From NCBI GenBank assembly GCA_045105475.1, contig JBGCDP010000113.1, positions 1 to 9,496 of the forward strand: DNA of 9,496 nucleotides. Direction: 5' to 3'. The first letter of the stretch is position 1. Every line of letters starts with the position of its first letter. This stretch comes from WTJY01 sp045105475. GTDB lineage: Bacteria; Chloroflexota; Anaerolineae; Promineifilales; Promineifilaceae. Below are positions 1 through 5,377 of the stretch, one piece after another. The notes below the pieces were generated by a model that was given only the letters and a program-made list of their open reading frames with translations, did not search any database and was not told where the DNA came from. The position numbers were made by a program, and so were the translations under genes.

Positions 1-67
1 GCCCACTCCGGCCGGATCGGTTGTAGCGCATTGATTGGTAGCGGTTTGCGTTAGGTAAATGGTTCAT
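1..67 (-). CDS. Aldo/keto reductase, YghZ-like, N-terminal fragment (runs off left edge)
   Basis: Only the first 22 codons are in the window. Read on the minus strand from the ATG at 67-65 they give a peptide containing NRYQSMRYNRSGRSG. This lines up with the start of E. coli YghZ as I recall it (ERYGQMQYRYCGKSG), a member of the aldo/keto reductase superfamily that reduces aldehydes such as methylglyoxal with NADPH. A Shine-Dalgarno-like AGAGG lies 2 bases upstream of the ATG, which is rather close. The frame stays open to base 1. The gene lies 81 bases downstream of the YjbR-like gene on the same strand, so it may be the last member of that operon or have its own promoter; I see no convincing -35/-10 pair. 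The start codon sits in the loop of an inverted repeat (51-85). The call rests on a short peptide, but the match is specific. Confidence 0.75.
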   Translation of the reverse strand, partial: MNHLPNANRYQSMRYNRSGRSG

Positions 68-85
68 GACCTCTATTTTACCTAA
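51..85 (-). promoter_or_regulatory. Inverted repeat enclosing the aldo/keto reductase start codon
   Basis: TTAGGTAAA (51-59) and TTTACCTAA (77-85) are perfect 9-base inverted arms around a 17-base loop. On the minus-strand mRNA the loop holds both the AGAGG ribosome-binding sequence and the AUG. It could be an RNA hairpin presenting or modulating the start site, or a DNA operator for an unseen regulator. The sequence alone cannot decide. Confidence 0.5.
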
Positions 86-148
86 AACTATAAGTTTAAA
101 AGATTTGCTGACGAAATTTATTGATAGCTTTCAACCGACTGGTAGGAG

Positions 149-502
149 CTATTTTTTCCCCTTTGATTTTTTTGCAAAACAGAGCTCGTAGCTTTCATCA
201 AGCCATTTTTCCCACAGCTGCGTAGGCATAGGCTCTTCGGCCGTAAATCGGGCCGTTACCCAGCCGGTATTGCCAACCTGAAAGTCGGCTGGAGTTTGTG
301 CCGCGAGGTCATCTGCTTCAATTATCGACTTTTTTAGTTTGAACATCGCTTTATACCGGCCGCCTTGCTTACCGATATAGAGGAACCCCTGTTTGTTGGC
401 TTTAAAGGAGCTTTGGGTGCAGGCTGTTCCTTCATCTACACTGGGATACAAACTGGCTTTCATACGCATCGGTTCTGTGGGGTCATTTGTGTTTTCGCTC
501 AT
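149..502 (-). CDS. MmcQ/YjbR-like protein
   Basis: This 117-residue protein has no predicted membrane segment or signal peptide. The pattern of a short charged N-terminus, then FKANKQGFLYIGK, a KLKKS strand and a GNTGWVTARF strand followed by a helix (PTQLWEKWLDESYELC), resembles the small MmcQ/YjbR (DUF419) fold, a cytoplasmic family of about 115-120 residues with no settled biochemical role. The start at 502 is preferred over an upstream ATG at 577 because AAAGGAGATCGA directly precedes it and the longer form would overlap the upstream gene. It follows the PhnB-like gene by 13 bases, so the two are co-transcribed. The C-terminus is lysine-rich. DUF1801-type proteins are a less likely alternative. 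Confidence 0.6.
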   Translation of the reverse strand: MSENTNDPTEPMRMKASLYPSVDEGTACTQSSFKANKQGFLYIGKQGGRYKAMFKLKKSIIEADDLAAQTPADFQVGNTGWVTARFTAEEPMPTQLWEKWLDESYELCFAKKSKGKK

Positions 503-515
503 TCGATCTCCTTTA

Positions 516-905
516 TTAGCCTGCAAGCATCCATTGAACTTTGAACTTATCGACCAGCATACCAAAATTATTTTCAAGTGGGAACTGAACCTGCCCCCCC
601 TCAGCGAGTTTTTCGAAAACCGATCCTTGTTCTTTATGATCTGTAAACGTCACAAAGATGGCAAAGTTACCTCCGGCAGTAACTTCATGGCCGGGCATAT
701 CATCTGACGCTTTGAAGCGGACGTTTTCAGCGACAAACTCAGAGTCAAAAATTCGGTCTTCATAGCCGGCCGGAAAATGTGCACCCATCGGAGATTCGCC
801 TATCGTTTGGATCGATGTGATCTCGCCATTGAGGCAGTCAGAATAAAAGTTTAATGCCTCGCGGCAGGTACCAGAAAACATTAAGTAAGGTATGGCTTGT
901 TTCAT
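516..905 (-). CDS. VOC family protein, PhnB/YjdN-like
   Basis: This 129-residue protein belongs to the vicinal oxygen chelate superfamily, PhnB-like branch. Visible hallmarks are PYLMFSGTCREALNFYSD near the N-terminus (residues 6-23), the middle strand around VRFKASDDMPG (62-72) and the closing segment FGMLVDKFKVQWML (114-127), which matches the FG-x-x-x-D-x-F-x-V-x-W pattern of the family. Members are small cytoplasmic proteins that often dimerise; few have a known substrate, and annotations as demethylubiquinone methyltransferase are misleading. GAGGAATTAAATT precedes the ATG. It lies 64 bases after the second SRPBCC gene and 13 bases before the YjbR-like gene, which makes it an inner member of the ArsR-led cluster. 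Confidence 0.85.
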   Translation of the reverse strand: MKQAIPYLMFSGTCREALNFYSDCLNGEITSIQTIGESPMGAHFPAGYEDRIFDSEFVAENVRFKASDDMPGHEVTAGGNFAIFVTFTDHKEQGSVFEKLAEGGQVQFPLENNFGMLVDKFKVQWMLAG

Positions 906-969
906 AATTTAATTCCTCATTTGGTTTAGCGAGTAATAACGCTACTCAGTTCAGGTGATACTGGGGCGA

Positions 970-1431
970 TTAGATGTGTGCATCGGGGTGATGGTCTGCA
1001 ACAAGATTTAGAGAGATGCCATGCTCTAGGTATGCTTTTAATCCAGCAAGTACCATGGTGAACCCTCCGGTCGAATCGATTGCTTGGGCTATTACTTTTT
1101 CAGCTGGTCCTTTGAATCCAGATGTGGAGATGCGAACTAGAGTTGTATGGTCAGGACGAGACATAAATTCCCATTCAACAGGACACGGCGGGTTGTCCCA
1201 CTCAATTAGGATTCGTCTGTTTGGTTCAACTGCAATGACGTTCACCATGCCAGATGCACCGTACATTTCCCAATCCCATTGGAGCTGTTTGCCTTCCTCG
1301 ACCCTTCCGCTGCTTCTTGTAAACCAGAAGTTGGTTGTAATGGCTGGATCAATAAATGCTTCAAATACGTCATGAACTGGTTTTCGGATTAGCATTTGAG
1401 TTTTTACAACGGGTGGCTGATGAATAGTCAT
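970..1431 (-). CDS. SRPBCC/AHSA1-domain protein (second of a pair)
   Basis: The 153-residue protein is a START-like helix-grip (SRPBCC) protein of the AHSA1 group, which binds hydrophobic ligands or acts on them in a deep pocket. The family pattern is clear: MLIRKPVHDVFEAFIDP (first strand and helix), FWFTRSSGRVEEGK, WDWEMYGASG, VEPNRRILIEW, and the long C-terminal helix with STGGFTMVLAGLKAYLEHG. I start it at 1431 rather than 1455 because this ATG lies one base after the stop of the preceding gene (TAACATG) with AGAGG 9 bases upstream, the arrangement expected for translational coupling. The C-terminus is histidine/aspartate-rich (DHHPDAH), which could bind metal but may be incidental. It contains no CGGCCG, unlike most neighbours. 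The substrate is unknown. Confidence 0.88.
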   Translation of the reverse strand: MTIHQPPVVKTQMLIRKPVHDVFEAFIDPAITTNFWFTRSSGRVEEGKQLQWDWEMYGASGMVNVIAVEPNRRILIEWDNPPCPVEWEFMSRPDHTTLVRISTSGFKGPAEKVIAQAIDSTGGFTMVLAGLKAYLEHGISLNLVADHHPDAHI

Positions 1432-1432
1432 G

Positions 1433-1921
1433 TTATGTTGCCTCTTGATCTGCATAGGTGAGGGCCAGCTCGTTCTTAAACAGAGTGGCTAGTTTCTCAA
1501 ATCCGGCCGTCCAGCCTTCAATCACAAATTCACTATGCTCATCGGCCGTATTGTCTTGGATGAGCTTCACAAGGGTGCCGCTTTCATTCTCGCTAAATTC
1601 AACCCGAACCGTCATCGTCTCATTACGGAATGGGTCAGCAAGTTCATACATGAGCAGAGCCGGGGGATCATAAGCGGTGATGAGACCACAATGGTGATAC
1701 TCACCAACGTCCCTGAGAGTCATGAGATGGCTATATTTTCCGCCGACTTTTGGTTCAATTTCAGACTTTACTTTAGTCGCATAGTCACACCCCCACCAAA
1801 GCTCAACCTTGCTAGTTTTGATCCAGGCATCAAACACGGCCGGGCGTGGCGCATCGAACTGGCGCGTGACAGTGAGACAGCCGTTTCCATAGGAGGTTGT
1901 TGTTAGGGGAGTATCACTCAT
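1433..1921 (-). CDS. SRPBCC/AHSA1-domain protein (first of a pair)
   Basis: The 162-residue protein is a full-length AHSA1-type SRPBCC protein. Diagnostic segments are LTVTRQFDAPRPAVFDAW (residues 16-33), the WWG motif (42-44), VGGKYSHLM (59-67), MTVRVEFSE (103-111) and the terminal helix EGWTAGFEKLATLF (135-148). The AHSA1 name comes from the Hsp90 co-chaperone Aha1, but bacterial single-domain members paired with ArsR repressors are stress or ligand-binding proteins of mostly unknown substrate. Its ATG overlaps the ArsR stop codon in the 4-base sequence ATGA (1918-1921), with GGAG 5 bases upstream, so the two are translationally coupled. It differs in sequence from the next SRPBCC protein, so the pair is not a recent tandem duplication. 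Confidence 0.9.
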   Translation of the reverse strand: MSDTPLTTTSYGNGCLTVTRQFDAPRPAVFDAWIKTSKVELWWGCDYATKVKSEIEPKVGGKYSHLMTLRDVGEYHHCGLITAYDPPALLMYELADPFRNETMTVRVEFSENESGTLVKLIQDNTADEHSEFVIEGWTAGFEKLATLFKNELALTYADQEAT

Positions 1922-2253
1922 TCTAGCTCCGTGTTTTGGGTTAGATATTGATCAACCGCATCAAACTGTTCATTCCAAAATCGAGTGTAGTAGGCGATCC
2001 AGTCGCGGGCGTTTTCGGCCGGAGTTGGGTTGGCTTTGATCATGTATTGGCGCCCTTGTTTAGTTTTTTCAATTAAACCTGCTCGCTCCAAAACCCGAAT
2101 ATGTTTCGAGATGGCCGGTTGTGACATGTTGTAAGGTTCAGCTAGGGCGGTGATATTTGTTTCACCTACTGCCAATTGGGCCAGCATCCCGCGTCGGGTG
2201 GAATCTGATAGGGCGCTAAAGACAAGATCGAGTTGACTATTATTCATAACCAT
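1918..2253 (-). CDS. ArsR/SmtB-family transcriptional repressor
   Basis: This small winged-helix repressor (111 residues from this start) shows the family pattern: QLDLVFSALSDSTRRGMLAQLA, then the helix-turn-helix ITALAEPYNMSQPAISKHIRVLERAGLI, then the wing KTKQGRQYMI. It has none of the usual cysteine metal-site motifs, so it belongs to the non-metal group that sits in front of SRPBCC/AHSA1 genes and is presumably released by another signal. A TTG at 2271 and ATGs at 2253 and 2247 are in frame. I choose 2253 because a consensus promoter (2261-2289) would start transcription at about 2254, giving a leaderless message beginning at this AUG; no Shine-Dalgarno sequence precedes any candidate. 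The palindrome at 2246-2261 suggests autorepression. It heads the operon that continues through two SRPBCC genes. Confidence 0.9.
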   Translation of the reverse strand: MVMNNSQLDLVFSALSDSTRRGMLAQLAVGETNITALAEPYNMSQPAISKHIRVLERAGLIEKTKQGRQYMIKANPTPAENARDWIAYYTRFWNEQFDAVDQYLTQNTELE

Positions 2254-2261
2254 ATGGTTAT
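2246..2261. promoter_or_regulatory. Probable ArsR operator
   Basis: ATAACCATATGGTTAT is a perfect 16-base palindrome. It lies between the -10 box and the arsR start codons and covers the predicted transcription start, where a bound repressor would block initiation. Size and placement fit an autoregulatory ArsR-type operator; binding by this ArsR is inferred. Confidence 0.7.
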
Positions 2262-2289
2262 TTATACTCAATGATTAATCGCGTGTCAA
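2261..2289 (-). promoter_or_regulatory. Sigma70 promoter of the arsR-SRPBCC operon
   Basis: On the minus strand, TTGACA (2289-2284) is an exact -35 consensus. A 17-base spacer follows, then TATAAA (2266-2261) as the -10 box. The expected start point is about 2254, next to the ATG at 2253, so the transcript should have almost no leader. Confidence 0.8.
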
Positions 2290-2332
2290 GTTTTGTTCCT
2301 GAGTAAGAATGATTATGAGCTTAAACTAGAAA

Positions 2333-2376
2333 TTGATCGGCCTAGTTGTATGTGTTCAATCAACTGGGCCGATCAA
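2333..2376 (-). terminator. Rho-independent terminator of the ABM-domain gene
   Basis: TTGATCGGCC (2333-2342) pairs perfectly with GGCCGATCAA (2367-2376). The stem continues through one T-G wobble into AGTTG/CAACT, enclosing a 12-base loop. On the minus strand the stem begins 17 bases after the ABM gene stop and is followed by TTTCTAGTTT. The tract is T-rich but interrupted. It also insulates the arsR promoter from the ABM gene. Confidence 0.75.
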
Positions 2377-2393
2377 AGAGTTCATAACGTGTT

Positions 2394-2690
2394 TTACATG
2401 GCAAGTTCGGCCGAAAAATAAGCCGAGTCAGGTTTCCCTGCCATCATTGGAAATAATTTTGCTCCGTTTTGTTTGAAGAGATCAGACTCACGATAAGCAT
2501 TAAAATGCTGCTGCGATTCCCATTCTTCATAAAGTAAAAAGCCGTTTTCGTCTGTAGCGTCAATAAAGAGTCCAAACTTCTCGCACCCAGAAAAATTTTG
2601 TTTGACGGCTGCTGCCTCCTGATTTAGGTGGGTGATAAATGCTTCTTTTTCTTCCGGTTTGACTGTTAAAAGTACACGAATGATGTGCAT
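2394..2690 (-). CDS. Antibiotic biosynthesis monooxygenase (ABM) domain protein
   Basis: This 98-residue protein is a single ABM-type dimeric alpha-beta barrel domain, like E. coli YgiN. The family pattern includes the N-terminal strand MHIIRVLLTVKPEEKEAFI, the central GCEKFGLFIDATDENGFLLYEEW (residues 36-57), and QHFNAYRESDLF (61-72). Members are cofactor-free oxygenases acting on quinones or phenolics, or oxidative-stress proteins; the substrate cannot be read here. I start at 2690 rather than the ATG at 2711 because AGGAGAAATC directly precedes it and the extra seven residues do not fit the domain. It stands alone, with a terminator downstream and about 260 bases of dyad-rich DNA upstream. 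Confidence 0.85.
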   Translation of the reverse strand: MHIIRVLLTVKPEEKEAFITHLNQEAAAVKQNFSGCEKFGLFIDATDENGFLLYEEWESQQHFNAYRESDLFKQNGAKLFPMMAGKPDSAYFSAELAM

Positions 2691-2734
2691 GATTTCTCCT
2701 ATAGATTTCATTTGGTAGTGTTGGTAGAAAATAT

Positions 2735-2805
2735 TTGCTTAGGCAAGTAAATGAGCAAAAAAAACGACACTGGGTGTCATTTTTAAAATATACTTGCTTT
2801 GGCAA
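2735..2805. promoter_or_regulatory. Repeated dyad sites upstream of the ABM gene
   Basis: Two near-identical 12-base elements, TTGCTTAGGCAA (2735-2746) and TTGCTTTGGCAA (2794-2805), lie 59 bases apart. Each has inverted TTGC/GCAA arms, and each is extended on one side towards TACTTGC or GCAAGTA. Between them lies GACACTGGGTGTC (2766-2778). A further dyad, GGCAATTATTGCC (2801-2813), overlaps the second copy. A TATATT -10-like box occurs near 2787-2792 on the minus strand but lacks a good -35. They look like operators of an HxlR- or TetR-type repressor encoded elsewhere; no such gene adjoins them. Confidence 0.45.
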
Positions 2806-2910
2806 TTATTGCCTGAGTAATTTATTGCATGGCTGACCGTTTGTCAAGCGAAAGTTTTCTTGTCATGTTTTTTAGCACAGCTTGCTTAAATCGGATATAG
2901 CTTGGGGCGC

Positions 2911-2942
2911 CGCAGAAGCTACCGGTATAAGCAGCTTCTGCG
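2911..2942. repeat. Strong hairpin downstream of the VOC gene
   Basis: CGCAGAAGCT (2911-2920) and AGCTTCTGCG (2933-2942) are perfect 10-base inverted arms around a 12-base loop, beginning 9 bases after the stop of the upstream minus-strand gene. No T-tract follows on either strand, so it is not a classical intrinsic terminator. It may stabilise the 3' end of the operon mRNA or be a protein-binding dyad. Confidence 0.6.
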
Positions 2943-2951
2943 TTCACTTGC

Positions 2952-3344
2952 TTATGATTCGTCACCAACAATAAAAGTCGCCTCATCTCGAATCCCAACG
3001 CGGTTTCCATCAGGATCATAAATGTTGATCGTATTGCCCCATTCGAATCTTTCGATAGCAGCTTCTATGCCGTGGGCTTTGATCGCTTGAAGTGCAACGT
3101 CAATATCTGATACATTGAAGCGGAGCTTCGCTGGGCATACAACAATATCTTTTGCACCTTTTGAGGCTGTGCCACCCGTTTCAACCATCAAATAAGATTC
3201 ACCAAATTCAAAGCAGGTTAACTTAAATCCATCATCGTGGATTTGGCTGTACATCGGCTTCAGCTGAAAAACGGTTTGATAAAAGTCGACACATTCTTGA
3301 TATTTTTCGGTGTTGAGAATGATCCCAGTTCGTACAATATTCAT
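2952..3344 (-). CDS. VOC family (glyoxalase/bleomycin-resistance-like) protein
   Basis: The 130-residue protein has the paired beta-alpha-beta-beta-beta layout of the VOC superfamily. The first half is MNIVRTGIILNTEKYQECVDFYQTVF with FGESYLMVET; the second half is LRFNVSDIDVALQAIKAHGI and the closing INIYDPDGNRVGIRDE (residues 107-121), the strongest match to the family. E55 and E121 are candidate metal ligands by position, but the reaction is unknown. TGGAGATAACTC supplies a ribosome-binding site. It lies 32 bases after the QueA-like gene and is the last gene of the SDR-QueA-like operon. It contains no CGGCCG. Glyoxalase, dioxygenase or drug-binding roles are all possible. Confidence 0.85.
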   Translation of the reverse strand: MNIVRTGIILNTEKYQECVDFYQTVFQLKPMYSQIHDDGFKLTCFEFGESYLMVETGGTASKGAKDIVVCPAKLRFNVSDIDVALQAIKAHGIEAAIERFEWGNTINIYDPDGNRVGIRDEATFIVGDES

Positions 3345-3376
3345 GAGTTATCTCCAGAGGTAGTTAAGGGCTGTTG

Positions 3377-4465
3377 CTATGCAAAGATCAGGCAAGAGTC
3401 ACCATATTCGTGCCATAAATACCCGAGCTTTTTCGCTTGCGAATATGCTTTTTCAATCAGCTTCCAAGGTGCAAAGCTTTGCAGAAGCTGTAAGTGGCTG
3501 GTGCCATCTTCGTGCATACCGGTGACTAAGCCGGTGACGACTTTTCTCGGGTAAGACGGGGTCAGTAGCAGCGTTGCGATGCCGCTACCCGGCCGAACAT
3601 TGCCATCTTGATCAGCCGCACTTTCCAATGCACGCGTGACGCTTGTTCCCAAAGCGATGACACGCCGCTGCTCTTGTTTGGCACAGTTAATGACGGCCGC
3701 TGTTTCTTCTGGAATCTCAAAATACTCAGGTAAAGGCAGCAACGCATCTAGGTGCTGTTCCCCCGTGCTTGATATTCCGGCCGCATGATGGAGGGACACC
3801 ACCTCAACCCCTCTGTTTTGTAAATCTAGAATCATTTCCCATGTCAGCATAAAGGAGGCAGACGGTGCTTCAATCGCGATCGGTTTACCTGCAAAAATAG
3901 TTTGCCCGTCCCATAAATCCAGTTCTTGTTGATGGTATGAATATTGGATCAGTCGGCCGGCTTGATAAATTTTATGCAGTAGATCGGCCTCACCCGCCAA
4001 GAACTTGATTTCGATAAACCGCTCGCTTTTGGTCGACAATGCGATGATTTCAGCCTGCAACCCTTCATCAAAACATAATCGATCCCCACTTTTTAGCGTT
4101 GGAATCTTTGTCCTAGATTCAGTCGGCATGCGCCAATTTCCTTTCCCAAAAACAAACCCTTTCCAGTGGGAGAACAGTTTGTTTGTAGCATCAAGATTTT
4201 GGGCCAGCCTTAATTCTAATTCGACACCGCTGGCACAATGTGTTCCGCTGAAGCTGGCCGGTAGTGTCGCGGCCGCATTGGCAACAACCACATCCCCCGC
4301 CTTAAATTGCTGTGTAAAAAGATTACGGTTGAGGTAATTGATTCCGGATGTGTGTGAGTCAATTTTTGAACCGTCTTGATCTGCATGAATGACAAGTAAT
4401 TGCGCACTGTCGCGCTGCCGATTGCTGCTGGTTGCGATATTTATTTTGTCTTCTAACTTGTTCAT
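3377..4465 (-). CDS. Diverged QueA-like protein (SAM:tRNA ribosyltransferase-isomerase family)
   Basis: This 362-residue protein aligns along its length with QueA, which transfers and isomerises the ribosyl part of S-adenosylmethionine onto preQ1 in tRNA to make epoxyqueuosine. Shared landmarks are KAGDVVVANAAATLPASFSG (residues 55-74), VELELRL (81-87), EAPSASFMLT (199-208), RGVEVVSLHHAAGIS (218-232), RRVIALGTSVTRALESAA (267-284), GLVTGMHEDGTSHLQLLQSF (312-331) and YGDSCLIF (354-361). Several motifs depart from canonical QueA: NNTRVIPARL, AAPTAGLHF, LHVGAGTF and LVTNFHLPES are all changed. It is therefore probably a paralogue with another substrate rather than the queuosine enzyme; the LVTG-x-HE-x-x-x-SHL form resembles a separate QueA-like subgroup I recall from actinobacteria. 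The ATG at 4465 overlaps the SDR stop in ATGA, with AGAGG upstream; a longer form from 4504 is unlikely. Confidence 0.85.
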   Translation of the reverse strand: MNKLEDKINIATSSNRQRDSAQLLVIHADQDGSKIDSHTSGINYLNRNLFTQQFKAGDVVVANAAATLPASFSGTHCASGVELELRLAQNLDATNKLFSHWKGFVFGKGNWRMPTESRTKIPTLKSGDRLCFDEGLQAEIIALSTKSERFIEIKFLAGEADLLHKIYQAGRLIQYSYHQQELDLWDGQTIFAGKPIAIEAPSASFMLTWEMILDLQNRGVEVVSLHHAAGISSTGEQHLDALLPLPEYFEIPEETAAVINCAKQEQRRVIALGTSVTRALESAADQDGNVRPGSGIATLLLTPSYPRKVVTGLVTGMHEDGTSHLQLLQSFAPWKLIEKAYSQAKKLGYLWHEYGDSCLIFA

Positions 4466-5205
4466 TGGATTACCTCTCTGATTCCTTTTGTTGATCGGTG
4501 CCACTCATGTCGGCTATAACGAACTTGGTCTGTGCCAAGATCACGACTCAAAAATTCGATAAGATCTGTTGCAACGGTTGTTGGATCGTACAGTTCAGCC
4601 ACATCCGCATCTGGAATGGCAGCCAAATGCATCGGCGTATGCATGTCCCCTGGATCAACAGCCAAGAATCGAACACCTTGTGAACTTAGCTCCGCATGCC
4701 AAATACGTGATAAATGGTCAAACGCTGCTTTTGACACGCTATAACTGCCCCATTGCGGATATGCAGACACGGCCGCATCACTTGAAATGTTTACAACAGT
4801 GCCACTGTGCTGTAAAAGCATGCTGGGCAAAAAGGTCTTCGTTAGTCGGAAAGGGCCCACCAAATTAGTGGTGAGCACCTGCTCCATATCTTCGCACTCT
4901 GTGTCGAGCAGTAGTTTGAGGGGTGACTCTCCTAAATAGCTTGCATTGTTAAAGAGCATGTCGATGCCACCTAATATGCCTAGTGCTTCGCCTGAAATGC
5001 GATGAATGTCATGCTTATCGGCTATATCACCTTGTATTGGGTGAATGTGGGTACCTTCAACTGTTTGCTGCAGCTGCTCTAGGTTACGAGCCACGATAAC
5101 GACTTGTGCACCCAAATTGTCTAACTTCAACGCGAGTGCTTTTCCAAGCCCAGACGTGCCACCAGTGATAACGATTCGCCGATTTTCCCAAGATTTTTTG
5201 TTCAT
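4462..5205 (-). CDS. Short-chain dehydrogenase/reductase (SDR)
   Basis: This 247-residue classical SDR is complete and looks active. The Rossmann motif TGGTSGLG is at residues 14-21, R40 after the second strand suggests NADP(H), and D60 follows the third strand. NNAS is at 86-89, N114 is the structural/catalytic asparagine, S141/S142 contribute the serine, and YSVSK at 155-159 supplies Tyr155 and Lys159. PGDMHTP (185-191) follows. The substrate cannot be deduced. GGAGAAATCAC precedes the ATG. It is the first gene of the SDR-QueA-like-VOC operon, transcribed from a sigma70 promoter flanked by twin dyads and divergent from the SufR-like regulator. The coupling to the QueA-like gene suggests one pathway, with the SDR acting on the same or a neighbouring metabolite. 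Confidence 0.92.
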   Translation of the reverse strand: MNKKSWENRRIVITGGTSGLGKALALKLDNLGAQVVIVARNLEQLQQTVEGTHIHPIQGDIADKHDIHRISGEALGILGGIDMLFNNASYLGESPLKLLLDTECEDMEQVLTTNLVGPFRLTKTFLPSMLLQHSGTVVNISSDAAVSAYPQWGSYSVSKAAFDHLSRIWHAELSSQGVRFLAVDPGDMHTPMHLAAIPDADVAELYDPTTVATDLIEFLSRDLGTDQVRYSRHEWHRSTKGIREVIQ

Positions 5206-5228
5206 GTGATTTCTCCATATTTATTTTG

Positions 5229-5244
5229 TAAAGTTTTATCTTTA
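5229..5244. promoter_or_regulatory. Twin operator, copy 1 (over the SDR transcription start)
   Basis: TAAAGTTTTATCTTTA has inverted TAAAG/CTTTA arms and a 6-base centre. It is the exact reverse complement of copy 2, 44 bases away centre to centre. Both copies are preceded on the plus strand by TTTG. It covers the predicted SDR start point (about 5242). The likely binder is the divergent SufR-like regulator. Confidence 0.75.
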
Positions 5245-5248
5245 TAAA

Positions 5249-5276
5249 ATAATAGCTCGGAATTTTTATTTGTAAA
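5249..5276 (-). promoter_or_regulatory. Sigma70 promoter of the SDR-QueA-like-VOC operon
   Basis: On the minus strand TTTACA (5276-5271) serves as the -35, followed by a 16-base spacer and TATTAT (5254-5249) as the -10. The -35 overlaps operator copy 2 and the start region overlaps copy 1, the layout expected for repression by occlusion or looping. No comparably clear promoter is visible for the plus-strand regulator. Confidence 0.7.
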
Positions 5277-5288
5277 GATAAAACTTTA
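5273..5288. promoter_or_regulatory. Twin operator, copy 2 (over the SDR -35 box)
   Basis: TAAAGATAAAACTTTA is the exact reverse complement of copy 1. It overlaps the last four bases of the -35 box. It also lies upstream of the regulator gene, so the same protein could control both directions. Confidence 0.75.
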
Positions 5289-5377
5289 ATAAATCACTCA
5301 AATAGGATAAACTTGGAGGATCAATAGGAACACTTACCAGTTTTAATCAAATCTGTATCGTTAAGAGACAAAAGCAA

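Noticed and set aside
503..577. Upstream ATG for the YjbR-like gene
   Set aside because: It overlaps the PhnB-like gene, and the internal ATG at 502 has AAAGGAG just ahead of it.
1016..1906. Plus-strand open frames opposite the two SRPBCC genes
   Set aside because: They have no family match and lie antisense to well-supported genes.
2254..2271. TTG start that would extend ArsR by six residues
   Set aside because: The predicted -10 box (2261-2266) lies inside this extension and no ribosome-binding sequence precedes the TTG.
2820..2950. Integron-type recombination site or miniature transposon around the hairpin
   Set aside because: No attC core sites, target duplication or transposase were found; the only evidence is the hairpin itself.
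2822..3019. 65-residue minus-strand frame running through the hairpin at 2911-2942
   Set aside because: It starts inside the VOC gene, has no ribosome-binding site and no recognisable domain.
4466..4504. Upstream ATG for the QueA-like gene
   Set aside because: The ATGA overlap with the SDR stop and the AGAGG before 4465 favour the shorter form; the extra residues are basic and unlike the family.
5315..5319. GGAGG as a strong ribosome-binding site for the regulator or a leader peptide
   Set aside because: No ATG, GTG or TTG lies at usable distance in the regulator's frame, and the regulator's own ATG is 58 bases away.
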